Shown here piece by piece: positions 8,617 through 16,279 of a stretch of DNA of 47,284 nt. The DNA comes from an uncultured Aquimarina sp. Lineage in GTDB: Bacteria > Bacteroidota > Bacteroidia > Flavobacteriales > Flavobacteriaceae. Numbering within the stretch: the first letter of the stretch is position 1; each line of letters opens with the position of its first letter. Made by a program: the position numbers and the translations under genes. Below the pieces are notes generated by a model. The model worked only from the letters and a program-made list of their open reading frames with translations. It ran no database searches and was not told the origin of the DNA. The DNA lies in assembly GCF_947492405.1 (NCBI RefSeq), contig NZ_CANLMP010000008.1, forward strand, positions 289,435 to 336,718, given 5' to 3'.

Positions 8617-8656
8617 GGGGTATATCCACCCTTTTTTACCAGGGGGAAAACCCCCT
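8617..8656 (+). promoter_or_regulatory. Two G/C palindromes upstream of the sensor module
   Basis: Two adjacent inverted repeats in otherwise A+T-rich DNA. The first is GGGT-ATATCC-ACCC (8618-8631) followed by six T. The second is AGGGGG-AAAA-CCCCCT (8641-8656) followed by a T run at 8664. Both left halves read CAGGGG when the preceding bases are included. They may be terminators of read-through transcripts, or operators for the NarL-type regulator encoded at 10702. The sequence alone does not decide. Confidence 0.4.
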
Positions 8657-8823
8657 AAGTGTGTTTTTTTGTAAATTTATAAAATACATTTAAGTGCTTG
8701 ATTTTAAGATTTTTAAACTTGAGGTTTTACCGTAATCAGATTAAGGAAAAGGGGTGGTGTATTTGTGTAAAACATTGTTTTTTGGATATATTAGCAACTA
8801 TTAACCCAAAAATATTTAATGTT

Positions 8824-9225
8824 ATGGCAAAAAAAATACAAAGACCGGAAAAGTGTATTACGGAAAATGAAGCAAGAGAATTGCATGATAAGTGGTGTGC
8901 AAAAAGAGGAAAACGTCTTCAAAAGAAACTTGGATTCGAAGATGCGCGTGAGTTTCATTGGTCTGTTGCAGAGCTAGAAGAGTATTTAGCTTATGTAAAA
9001 CAGGAGTCAGAAGAACAAGGAATTAAGGATCCGGGTATAAGAATATATATGGGAGCATATCCTAAATCAAAATGTAAAATGGGTAAAGGAATGTCTACGC
9101 TGTTTTTAGCACCGACAGGCTCACGTCCTGGAGCTTCTGGTAAAGGTCCTGGTGATCCTGAAAATAATTATAATATAGACGCTTTTAATAGGGGTGGAAC
9201 AGGCTTCCCTCCGAATGACTATTAA
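8824..9225 (+). CDS. Conserved-looking 133-residue protein of unknown function
   Basis: I do not recognise the family. The ATG at 8824 is chosen over the TTG at 8698 because the extra 42 residues are unlike the rest. The N-terminal half is charged and helical (ENEARELHDKWCAKRGKR, then VAELEEYLAYVKQESEEQG). The middle reads DPGIRIYMGAYPKSKC, and the C-terminal third is a Gly/Pro-rich tail with GSRPGASGKGPGDPENN. There is no signal peptide or membrane segment. It is the first gene of a tight run with the membrane protein at 9232 (six bases apart), the kinase and the regulator. That placing suggests a role in sensing or as the output of the system, which is inference. Confidence 0.65.
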   Translation: MAKKIQRPEKCITENEARELHDKWCAKRGKRLQKKLGFEDAREFHWSVAELEEYLAYVKQESEEQGIKDPGIRIYMGAYPKSKCKMGKGMSTLFLAPTGSRPGASGKGPGDPENNYNIDAFNRGGTGFPPNDY

Positions 9226-9231
9226 TCAGAA

Positions 9232-9924
9232 ATGTTGTATTTAATATTAATAAATTTCTTTGAACTTTTAGCGGCAGTAGTCGGAACAGTTTACATTACA
9301 AAGTATCGAGTTGATAAAATTTCTCGATACTTTGTTTATTTTCTATGGGTTACAGTTTTATTTGATACTTTCTTTAGTTGGTTCCCATTTTTAATTTTTA
9401 ATCACGAATCATTACACTTTTTAAAGAATACTTTTTTATATGAAAACCATTGGGCTTATAATTCTTATGATATTATAAGTTTTTCTTTTTACTTGTTTTT
9501 GTTTTTAAATTATATTGAATCATTAAAAGTGAAAAAAATAGGATTCTATGTTATTTTAATTTTCATAATAACTTCTCTATTAAATTTGGCTTTTTCAGGT
9601 GTTTTCTTTAAATCTCCTGCACTATATAGTTTAATAATAGGAACATTATTGTTGTTGATTTTTATTGTTTACTTTTATTTTCAGGTATTACAAAGTGACA
9701 AAATTTTGGATTTTTATAAAATTCTAGTATTTTATATTTCTGTAGGCACATTGGTGTATCATATATTAGTGAATCCGATATTTATTTATGGTGAGTATTA
9801 TAGTGAGGAAAGTCCGAACTATCATAAAATCTATAGGTCAATATTGACTTTCGCCAATATTTTTATGTATACTTGTTATATTATTGGATTTCTGGTATGC
9901 TTGAGGAAGAACAAATCTTACTAA
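9232..9924 (+). CDS. Multi-pass membrane protein paired with a histidine kinase
   Basis: 230 residues with six or seven hydrophobic segments spread over the whole length and no soluble domain. I do not recognise the family. The final segment (IFMYTCYIIGFLVCL) is followed by a short Lys/Arg tail. The histidine kinase start at 9897 lies inside the end of this gene, so the two are translationally coupled. The kinase itself has one membrane segment and no sensor domain. This protein could therefore supply the signal-receiving part, in the manner of separate membrane sensors. That role is inferred from layout only. Confidence 0.65.
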   Translation: MLYLILINFFELLAAVVGTVYITKYRVDKISRYFVYFLWVTVLFDTFFSWFPFLIFNHESLHFLKNTFLYENHWAYNSYDIISFSFYLFLFLNYIESLKVKKIGFYVILIFIITSLLNLAFSGVFFKSPALYSLIIGTLLLLIFIVYFYFQVLQSDKILDFYKILVFYISVGTLVYHILVNPIFIYGEYYSEESPNYHKIYRSILTFANIFMYTCYIIGFLVCLRKNKSY

Positions 9925-10685
9925 TTATTTATTTCACCGTTATCATTTTGTTTTTTGCGATATTCGGTATCATGTTCTTTGTTGCTTTCCAGCGACGAAA
10001 AAACAAATTGCTACTGGAGCGATTCAAAGCTCAACAACGTTTTGATGAAGAACTACAAAACTCCAAACTAGAAATCCAAGAACAAACTCTTAAGAATGTA
10101 AGTTGGGAATTGCACGATAATATCGGTCAATTGTTATCTACAGCAGTCATGCAGATCAATATTTTAAGCACCAATCTGGAGCCAACAATCAAAGAATCTG
10201 TACAAGATATAAGAGGTCTGGTAGGAGATAGTCTTCAAGAAATAAGAAACTTATCTAAAACCCTCAATCATGAGGTAATCCAGAATATAGGGTTAGAGAA
10301 GTCGATACAAGTAGAGTTAGATCGTTTTAAAAAACTCAATTTTCTTACCCCCGAATTTATAGTAACCGGAGAAGAATTAGTGATCAATCCTAAAGACGAA
10401 ATTATTATATACCGTATTATTCAGGAGTTTTTTTCCAATACGATAAAACACGCAGAAGCATCACATCTTTTAGTAAAATTAAAGTATACAGAAGACGATC
10501 TCACAATTATCGTGCAAGATGATGGAGTAGGGTATGATATGAAGTCTGTACAGGCTAATTCTGGTTTGTTAAATATGAAAAGTAGAGCAGCTTTGATTAA
10601 CGCAAATTTAGATTGTGTATCAGAACTGGGTAAAGGAGTATTGCTTACCTTGCGATATCCATTTAAATATGAGGATAAGATATAA
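9897..10685 (+). CDS. Sensor histidine kinase, HisKA_3/NarX type
   Basis: 262 residues from ATG 9897. A longer frame from a TTG at 9873 would extend it by eight residues and is less likely. One membrane segment (residues about 8-31) is followed by a coiled-coil linker. The dimerisation/phosphoacceptor box WELHDNIGQLL has His73, of the HisKA_3 type. The ATPase domain shows FFSNTIKHAEASH (N box), DDGVGYD (G1) and SGLLNMKSRA (G2). No periplasmic sensor domain is present, so signal input probably comes from the membrane protein encoded just upstream, which it overlaps by 28 bases. Its partner is the NarL-type regulator 16 bases downstream. Confidence 0.9.
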   Translation: MLEEEQILLIIYFTVIILFFAIFGIMFFVAFQRRKNKLLLERFKAQQRFDEELQNSKLEIQEQTLKNVSWELHDNIGQLLSTAVMQINILSTNLEPTIKESVQDIRGLVGDSLQEIRNLSKTLNHEVIQNIGLEKSIQVELDRFKKLNFLTPEFIVTGEELVINPKDEIIIYRIIQEFFSNTIKHAEASHLLVKLKYTEDDLTIIVQDDGVGYDMKSVQANSGLLNMKSRAALINANLDCVSELGKGVLLTLRYPFKYEDKI

Positions 10686-10701
10686 TGAAATTTAAATCAA
10701 A

Positions 10702-11358
10702 ATGAAGAAAAAAACTGTTGTTATTGTAGATGATCATCTTCTATTTGCGCAATCCTTAGAAAGTCTTATCACGAATCTAGAAGGTTATGAAGTGTTGGCA
10801 ATCCTTAAGAACGGGAAAGAGCTTACACAATACTATCTGCATAAAAGAAAAAAACCTGAGTTAGTTTTACTAGATGTAAAGATGCCGGTGATGGATGGTA
10901 TCCAAACCATGCAGTGGCTTAAAGAAAATCAACCAGAACAGAAGGTCTTGGCGTTGACTATGGAAGATGATGAGGAAACCATTATAAAAATGCTTAGAGC
11001 TGGGGCCAGGGGGTATTTGTTAAAGGATATTCATCCTGAGAATTTTGAGTTTGCTATGAAAATGGTTATAGAGCAAGGGTTTTATTATTCCAGCAAAATA
11101 GAAACCGCCCTTAAGTATACTGAAAAGCCAGATGAGGATGTGATTCAGAATCTTGCGGATAAGTTAACAGATAGAGAATGGACATTTCTAAAATATGCGT
11201 GTTCTGAGCTTACGTATAAAAGTATTGCTGGTGAAATGAATTTAAGCCCTAAGACTATCGAGAACTATCGCGAATCTGTTTTTAAAAAATTACAAGTAAA
11301 AACCCGAGTTGGATTGGTGATATATTGCATGAAAAATAACTTATTCAAGCTGGATTAA
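10702..11358 (+). CDS. NarL/LuxR-type response regulator
   Basis: 218 residues. The receiver domain (1-120) has the acidic pocket VDD at residues 9-11, phosphoacceptor Asp58 in LVLLDVKMPVMDG, and the conserved Thr and Lys further on (ALTMED, LLKD). The C-terminal LuxR-type helix-turn-helix runs from LTDREWTFLKYA to SPKTIENYRESVFKKLQVKTR. It is the cognate regulator of the kinase upstream. Likely targets include its own operon, and the palindromes at 8617-8656 are candidate sites. The next gene downstream is the ilv leader region, so this gene ends its operon. Confidence 0.93.
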   Translation: MKKKTVVIVDDHLLFAQSLESLITNLEGYEVLAILKNGKELTQYYLHKRKKPELVLLDVKMPVMDGIQTMQWLKENQPEQKVLALTMEDDEETIIKMLRAGARGYLLKDIHPENFEFAMKMVIEQGFYYSSKIETALKYTEKPDEDVIQNLADKLTDREWTFLKYACSELTYKSIAGEMNLSPKTIENYRESVFKKLQVKTRVGLVIYCMKNNLFKLD

Positions 11359-11464
11359 AAAACAACTTAATAAGAAATTATGTCTAAAATAGATTCCAGA
11401 CTAGGTTATAAACTCAAAAAGAACAGAGCGTTTAAATGAGATTGACCTACCTTTAAATATAGAA

Positions 11465-11497
11465 TTTGTTTTTAAGAAATATTATTTACTATATTTA
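11465..11497 (+). promoter_or_regulatory. Candidate ilv operon promoter
   Basis: TTTG at 11465-11468 and TATATTTA at 11490-11497 fit the Bacteroidota -33 TTTG and -7 TAnnTTTG pattern (last base differs), 21 bases apart. Transcription would begin a few bases before the first leader peptide start at 11506, giving a very short untranslated lead. Confidence 0.35.
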
Positions 11498-11505
11498 CCA
11501 CATAA

Positions 11506-11571
11506 ATGAAAACAAGCAACATCAATATTATTAATGTCATTAGTAACGTCGTGATTATTTCACCGCGATGA
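11506..11571 (+). CDS. ilv leader peptide 1 (attenuator)
   Basis: A 21-residue open frame, ATG 11506 to TGA 11569-11571, with six Ile and three Val codons clustered in the second half (NVIS, then VVIIS) and no Leu. Its stop codon abuts AAAGGGAT at 11571-11578, which can pair with the 5' arm of the terminator that follows (11603-11610). A ribosome reaching the stop would cover that element and allow the terminator to form. A ribosome stalled at the Ile/Val codons would leave it free. This is the layout of amino-acid attenuation for Ile/Val supply. Confidence 0.8.
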   Translation: MKTSNINIINVISNVVIISPR

Positions 11572-11600
11572 AAGGGATATTTATAATATAAAATATATTA

Positions 11601-11633
11601 AAATCCCTTTACGTCAGTAAAGGGATTTTTTTT
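11601..11633 (+). terminator. Attenuator terminator 1
   Basis: Perfect 12-base stem AAATCCCTTTAC (11601-11612) with GTAAAGGGATTT (11617-11628), four-base loop, then a run of T to 11633. It follows leader peptide 1 by 29 bases. An alternative pairing of the 5' arm with 11571-11578 provides the antiterminator. Confidence 0.85.
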
Positions 11634-11655
11634 AACCCATATTTAAAAGATGGTA

Positions 11656-11721
11656 ATGAAAGCAATAAAGAATATTAGTATCAATGTCATTAGTATCGTC
11701 GTGATTATTTCACTACGATGA
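11656..11721 (+). CDS. ilv leader peptide 2 (attenuator)
   Basis: A second 21-residue frame, ATG 11656 to TGA 11719-11721 (an in-frame ATG at 11650 would add two residues). It holds seven Ile, three Val and one Leu, and its second half is nearly identical to that of leader 1 (NVIS-VVIIS). After the stop, GATGGGA (11720-11726) can pair with TCCCTTC (11752-11758) with one mismatch, again competing with a terminator. The similarity at both RNA and peptide level shows that the attenuator unit has been duplicated. Confidence 0.8.
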   Translation: MKAIKNISINVISIVVIISLR

Positions 11722-11747
11722 TGGGATATTGATATAACTTATATACT

Positions 11748-11780
11748 AAACTCCCTTCGAAATCTGAAGGGAGTTTTTTT
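11748..11780 (+). terminator. Attenuator terminator 2
   Basis: Eleven-base perfect stem AAACTCCCTTC (11748-11758) with GAAGGGAGTTT (11766-11776), seven-base loop, then T to 11780. It lies 26 bases after leader peptide 2 and about 250 bases before ilvD. Confidence 0.85.
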
Positions 11781-12028
11781 ATGTCAAAAAATAAAGTGTA
11801 ACAAAAATTAACAAATAGTGATTGTAAATAAAATGAGCATAAGTATCTGTAAATCAGTATTTAATATGTGTTTAGTGATGGTTGGATGTTGTAAGCCTAT
11901 TGAATAAAAATCAACAGTTTAGTCATTACGAAATAGTTTTATACTGTGGTTTATTTGATTAGTTATGAATTTGTCAAAAAAACGGTTAAAATTTTAAATA
12001 ATTATTAAAAAATTCACATTCAAAAGGA

Positions 12029-13705
12029 ATGAGCATTAATAAATATAGTAAACAGGTTACACAAGACGATACACAACCGGCTGCACAAGCGATGCTACAT
12101 GCAATTGGTTTAACCGATGAAGACTTTAAAAAGCCTCTAGTAGGTATTGCAAGTACAGGTTATGAAGGAAATCCGTGTAACATGCATCTTAATGATTTAG
12201 CAAAGCTTGTAAAACAGGGAACGAAAGAAGAGGGTGTAGTAGGATTGATATTTAATACGATTGGTGTTAGCGATGGTATTTCTATGGGAACACCAGGAAT
12301 GCGTTTCTCATTACCATCCAGAGATGTAATTGCAGATTCGATGGAGACCGTTGTACAAGCTATGTCTTATGATGGGATGGTAACAGTAGTAGGATGTGAT
12401 AAAAATATGCCCGGAGCATTAATGGCAATGATACGATTAAACCGTCCATCTATTTTGGTGTATGGAGGAACTATTGCTTCTGGATTACACGCTGGAAAGA
12501 AATTAGATGTAGTTTCGGCTTTTGAAGCTTGGGGAGAAAAAGTAGCAGGAACAATTACACAGAACGAATATAAAAATGTAATCGAAAAAGCATGCCCTGG
12601 AGCAGGAGCTTGTGGTGGTATGTACACAGCGAATACAATGGCTTCTGCAATTGAAGCTTTAGGAATGTCTTTACCTTATAACTCATCAAATCCCGCGATT
12701 AGTAATCATAAAGAAGAAGAGAGTATTGCAGCAGGTCGTGCGATGCGAACACTTTTAGAAAAAGATATTAAGCCATTAGATATTGTTACCAAAAAATCTT
12801 TAGAAAATGCGATACGATTGGTTACGGTATTAGGAGGCTCTACCAATGCGGTATTACACTTTTTAGCAATTGCCAGAGCTGCGGATGTAGAATTCACTTT
12901 AGCAGATTTTCAGCGAATAAGTGATGAGACCCCATTTTTAGCGGATCTTAAACCAAGTGGTAAATATTTGATGGAAGATGTACACGAAGTAGGTGGAATT
13001 CCTGCTGTGCTAAAATATTTATTAAAGAAAGGATTATTGCATGGAGATTGTTTGACCGTTACCGGAAAAACGTTGGCGGAAAATTTATTGGATGTTCCGG
13101 ACCTTTCTGAAGGGCAAGATGTGATAAAACCTTTAGAGAATCCGATCAAGCCTACAGGACATTTAAGGATCATGTTTGGTAATCTGGCACAAGATGGTTG
13201 TGTAGCAAAAATTACAGGTAAAGAAGGACTTCGTTTTCAAGGAAAAGCGATAGTGTTTGATAGCGAATATGATGCTAATGATGGAATAAGAGATGGTAAA
13301 GTAGCAAAAGGAAATGTAGTCGTCATTAGGTACGAAGGTCCAAAAGGAGGTCCCGGAATGCCAGAAATGTTAAAACCAACAGCGGCAATTATGGGAGCGG
13401 GCCTTGGTAAAGAAGTAGCACTAATTACTGACGGTAGATTCTCTGGAGGAACTCATGGGTTTGTGGTAGGACATATCACTCCAGAAGCACAAGAAGGAGG
13501 CTTGATAGCATTAGTAAAAGATGGAGATATCATCACTATTGATGCCGAAACAAATTCCATTACAGTTGCGATAGAGGAAGAAGAAATTGAAAGAAGAAAA
13601 GCTTCTTGGGTTCAACCACCATTGAAATTCAGTAAAGGAGTTTTATATAAATATGCAAATACAGTTTCGTCGGCATCTCAAGGATGTGTAACAGATGAAT
13701 TTTAA
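12029..13705 (+). CDS. ilvD: Dihydroxy-acid dehydratase
   Basis: 558 residues, full length for the IlvD/Edd family. Cluster-binding Cys123 lies in GCDKNMPGA, and Cys189 and Cys195 in CPGAGACGGMYTANTM. The C-terminal part has TDGRFSGGTHGFVVGHITPEA. It dehydrates dihydroxy-isovalerate and dihydroxy-methylvalerate in valine and isoleucine synthesis, using an iron-sulfur cluster. It is the first structural gene after two attenuators; the ATG at 12029 is preceded by AAAAGGA. The 248 bases between the second terminator and this gene show no further hairpin, only a 24-codon frame at 11833-11907 of doubtful meaning. Confidence 0.97.
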   Translation: MSINKYSKQVTQDDTQPAAQAMLHAIGLTDEDFKKPLVGIASTGYEGNPCNMHLNDLAKLVKQGTKEEGVVGLIFNTIGVSDGISMGTPGMRFSLPSRDVIADSMETVVQAMSYDGMVTVVGCDKNMPGALMAMIRLNRPSILVYGGTIASGLHAGKKLDVVSAFEAWGEKVAGTITQNEYKNVIEKACPGAGACGGMYTANTMASAIEALGMSLPYNSSNPAISNHKEEESIAAGRAMRTLLEKDIKPLDIVTKKSLENAIRLVTVLGGSTNAVLHFLAIARAADVEFTLADFQRISDETPFLADLKPSGKYLMEDVHEVGGIPAVLKYLLKKGLLHGDCLTVTGKTLAENLLDVPDLSEGQDVIKPLENPIKPTGHLRIMFGNLAQDGCVAKITGKEGLRFQGKAIVFDSEYDANDGIRDGKVAKGNVVVIRYEGPKGGPGMPEMLKPTAAIMGAGLGKEVALITDGRFSGGTHGFVVGHITPEAQEGGLIALVKDGDIITIDAETNSITVAIEEEEIERRKASWVQPPLKFSKGVLYKYANTVSSASQGCVTDEF

Positions 13706-13814
13706 TGAAAACTTCAATATGTAAAGTATTTGAAGTCGATAGTTTGTTATTCCGATGAAAATGGGAATCTAAAAAACATTTCAGTATTACTGGAACATAA
13801 AAATATATAGCGTA

Positions 13815-15548
13815 ATGGAAACACAAACGCAAACAATAGAAAAGGAAACTAAAGAGACGACTGGTCATATGACAGGAGCAGAAGCTGTAATACATTGCTT
13901 ATTATCAGAAGGCGTGGATCTAATTTATGGCTACCCTGGTGGAGCAATTATGCCAGTCTATGATGAATTGTATAAATTTCAGGACAGATTACAACATATA
14001 CTTACTAGACATGAACAGGGAGCAACACATGCGGCACAAGGATATGCCAGAACGAGTGGTAAAGTCGGTGTTGCAATTGCAACATCTGGCCCAGGAGCTA
14101 CTAATTTTGTAACAGGAATTGCTGATGCTCAAATTGATTCTACACCTATGGTATGTATTACAGGGCAAGTTGGTTCTCATTTATTAGGTTCTGATGCTTT
14201 TCAGGAAACGGATATTATAGGAATTTCTACACCAATCACTAAATGGAATCATCAAGTAACCAAAGCTGAAGATATCCCTTCTGTGTTAGCCAAGGCATTT
14301 TATATTGCACGTTCCGGTCGTCCTGGTCCAGTTTTAATCGATATAACAAAAGATGCTCAGTTTGGTGAGCTTGACTTTAAATATGAAAAATGTAAAGGAG
14401 TAAGAAGCTATAAACCGGTACCTGAAACAGATCCTGAAACATTGGAACAAGCTGCTAGTTTGATTAACAGTGCAAAAAAACCAATGATTGTTTTCGGTCA
14501 AGGTGTTATTCTCGGTGAAGCAGAAGAGGAATTAAAGAACTTTATTGAAAAAACTAATATTCCATCAGCCTGGACCATTTTAGGATTGTCAGCATTGCCG
14601 ACTGCTCATCCACTTAATGTAGGTATGGTAGGAATGCATGGTAATTACGGACCTAATAAACTTACGAATGAATGCGATCTTCTTTTGGCAATAGGAATGC
14701 GTTTTGATGATCGTGTTACCGGTAATTTAGAAACGTATGCAAAACAAGCTAAAGTAATTCATTTTGAAATTGACCCTGCAGAAGTAAATAAAAATGTAAA
14801 GGCTGATGTAGCAGTTATGGGCGATGTGAAAAGTACGCTAGCAGAAATACTTCCTATGGTAACGTCTAATAATCACGAAGCTTGGTTGCAGGAATTTAAA
14901 GATTTTGATACTATAGAATATGATAAGGTGATCAAAGAAGAACTATACCCTTCTAAAGAAGGGCTTTCTATGGGAGAAGTTCTAAGAGGTATTAATGAGG
15001 AAACAAAAGGAGATGCTGTTATTGTTTCTGATGTAGGACAGCACCAAATGATTGCTTGTAGATATGCAGAGTTTGTAAAATCTAAAAGTAATGTAACTTC
15101 TGGAGGTCTAGGAACCATGGGGTTTGCATTACCTGCTGCTATTGGAGCAAAAATGGGAGCTCCTGAACGTGAAGTTGTAGCTATTATTGGAGATGGTGGA
15201 TATCAAATGACTATACAAGAATTGGGAACTATTTTTCAGACTCGAGTACCTGTGAAGATAGTGGTTCTTAATAATGATTTTTTAGGTATGGTGCGTCAGT
15301 GGCAACAATTGTTTTTTGATAAAAGATATGCGTCAACAGAAATGGTAAATCCTGATTTTGTAACGATTGCAAAAGGATATCATATAGCAGCCAAAAGAGT
15401 AACGAAAAGAGAAGAATTGCAATCGGCAATTCAGGAAATGATAGCTTCAAAAGAACCTTACTTTTTAGAAGTATGTGTAGAAAAAGAAAATAATGTATTT
15501 CCGATGATACCAACAGGAGCATCGGTTTCGGATATAAGATTGAGTTAG
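13815..15548 (+). CDS. ilvB: Acetolactate synthase, large (catalytic) subunit
   Basis: 577 residues. Thiamine-diphosphate enzyme with the catalytic Glu67 in RHEQGATHAAQGYAR, SGPGATN shortly after, and the diphosphate-binding motif GDGGYQMTIQEL...NNDFLGMVRQWQ near the C-terminus. It joins pyruvate with pyruvate or 2-oxobutyrate to make acetolactate or acetohydroxybutyrate. It follows ilvD after 109 bases and is two bases ahead of its regulatory subunit. The genes run in the same direction without a terminator between them. Confidence 0.97.
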   Translation: METQTQTIEKETKETTGHMTGAEAVIHCLLSEGVDLIYGYPGGAIMPVYDELYKFQDRLQHILTRHEQGATHAAQGYARTSGKVGVAIATSGPGATNFVTGIADAQIDSTPMVCITGQVGSHLLGSDAFQETDIIGISTPITKWNHQVTKAEDIPSVLAKAFYIARSGRPGPVLIDITKDAQFGELDFKYEKCKGVRSYKPVPETDPETLEQAASLINSAKKPMIVFGQGVILGEAEEELKNFIEKTNIPSAWTILGLSALPTAHPLNVGMVGMHGNYGPNKLTNECDLLLAIGMRFDDRVTGNLETYAKQAKVIHFEIDPAEVNKNVKADVAVMGDVKSTLAEILPMVTSNNHEAWLQEFKDFDTIEYDKVIKEELYPSKEGLSMGEVLRGINEETKGDAVIVSDVGQHQMIACRYAEFVKSKSNVTSGGLGTMGFALPAAIGAKMGAPEREVVAIIGDGGYQMTIQELGTIFQTRVPVKIVVLNNDFLGMVRQWQQLFFDKRYASTEMVNPDFVTIAKGYHIAAKRVTKREELQSAIQEMIASKEPYFLEVCVEKENNVFPMIPTGASVSDIRLS

Positions 15549-15550
15549 TT

Positions 15551-16084
15551 ATGGAGAGAGAATGTTATACCATATCAGTATATACTGAGAACAACATAGG
15601 ATTGCTGAACAGAATATCGGCAATCTTTCTGAAGCGTCATATCAATTTAGATAGTATGACGGCATCGGTTTCGGAAATTAAAGATGTTTTTCGATTTACC
15701 ATTGTGGTAAAAATAACCGAAGAACAGGTTAAGAAATTAGTAGGTCAGATCGAAAAGCAAATAGAGGTTATTAAGGCTTTTTATCATAAAGATGATGAAA
15801 CGATTTATCAGGAAACTGCTTTGTTTAAAGTAGCATCAAAACTTCTGTTCGAAGAAAGACAAATCCAGAATGTTATTAAGGAAAGTAATTCAAACATCGT
15901 CACGGTAACACCAGAGTTTTTTGTTTTGGAAAAAACAGGAAGGCGTAAAGAGGTAGAAGAGTTATATGATAAATTAGAGCCGTATGGTTTAATGCAATTT
16001 GTACGTTCTGGTAGAATCGCTGTTACAAAAGAAAAAATGCATATATCAAAAATAATAGAAAGTTTTGGAGTAGAGACGGTGTAA
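15551..16084 (+). CDS. ilvN: Acetolactate synthase, small (regulatory) subunit
   Basis: 177 residues. An N-terminal ACT domain begins ISVYTENNIGLLNRISAIFLKR, followed by NLDSMTASVSE. A C-terminal extension matches the IlvH/IlvN small-subunit family, whose members give valine feedback inhibition and stimulate the catalytic subunit. The length is typical. It starts two bases after ilvB ends, which implies coupled translation and equal production. The next gene, ilvC, is separated by 195 bases containing a repeat element. Confidence 0.95.
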   Translation: MERECYTISVYTENNIGLLNRISAIFLKRHINLDSMTASVSEIKDVFRFTIVVKITEEQVKKLVGQIEKQIEVIKAFYHKDDETIYQETALFKVASKLLFEERQIQNVIKESNSNIVTVTPEFFVLEKTGRRKEVEELYDKLEPYGLMQFVRSGRIAVTKEKMHISKIIESFGVETV

Positions 16085-16115
16085 GGGATAGCAACGACAT
16101 CCTTTTTTACGTAAG

Positions 16116-16149
16116 TTCGAGTATCCGACCTAAGTGGATGTATCGAGAA
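16116..16149 (+). repeat. Dispersed TCGAG-type element, copy A
   Basis: The ilvN-ilvC gap holds TTCGAGTATCCGACCT, a short spacer and TGTATCGAGAA. The same order of blocks recurs at 17769-17805 downstream of ilvC. Just before it, GGAT and ATCC followed by six T (16086-16108) form a weak terminator-like hairpin. Confidence 0.5.
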
Positions 16150-16279
16150 CCAGTAAAAAAGATATAGTGAATAGCCCGATCTGCCTCAGGCGGAATACAC
16201 CAAAAGAAAAACAAACAACTAAAAATCAAAATTAAATAGATTTCCGTGTAAACGGAAGTAACCACAAATTAAGAAGGAA

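Larger units (their letters stand above)
8265..8823. other. 559-base gap between precursor and next gene
   Basis: The first 200 bases are very A+T-rich and show no reading frame of note. The gap then holds a strong terminator hairpin (8463-8498) and two G/C palindromes (8617-8656), described separately. A reading frame open from a TTG at 8698 joins the gene at 8824, but the ATG at 8824 is the better start. Confidence 0.6.

Noticed and set aside
8698..8823. N-terminal extension of the 133-residue protein from a TTG
   Set aside because: The added residues are unlike the rest of the protein, and the ATG at 8824 is a better start.
11833..11907. 24-codon frame between the second attenuator and ilvD, a possible third leader peptide
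   Set aside because: It has only a few Ile/Val codons, is Cys/Met-rich, and no terminator hairpin follows it.
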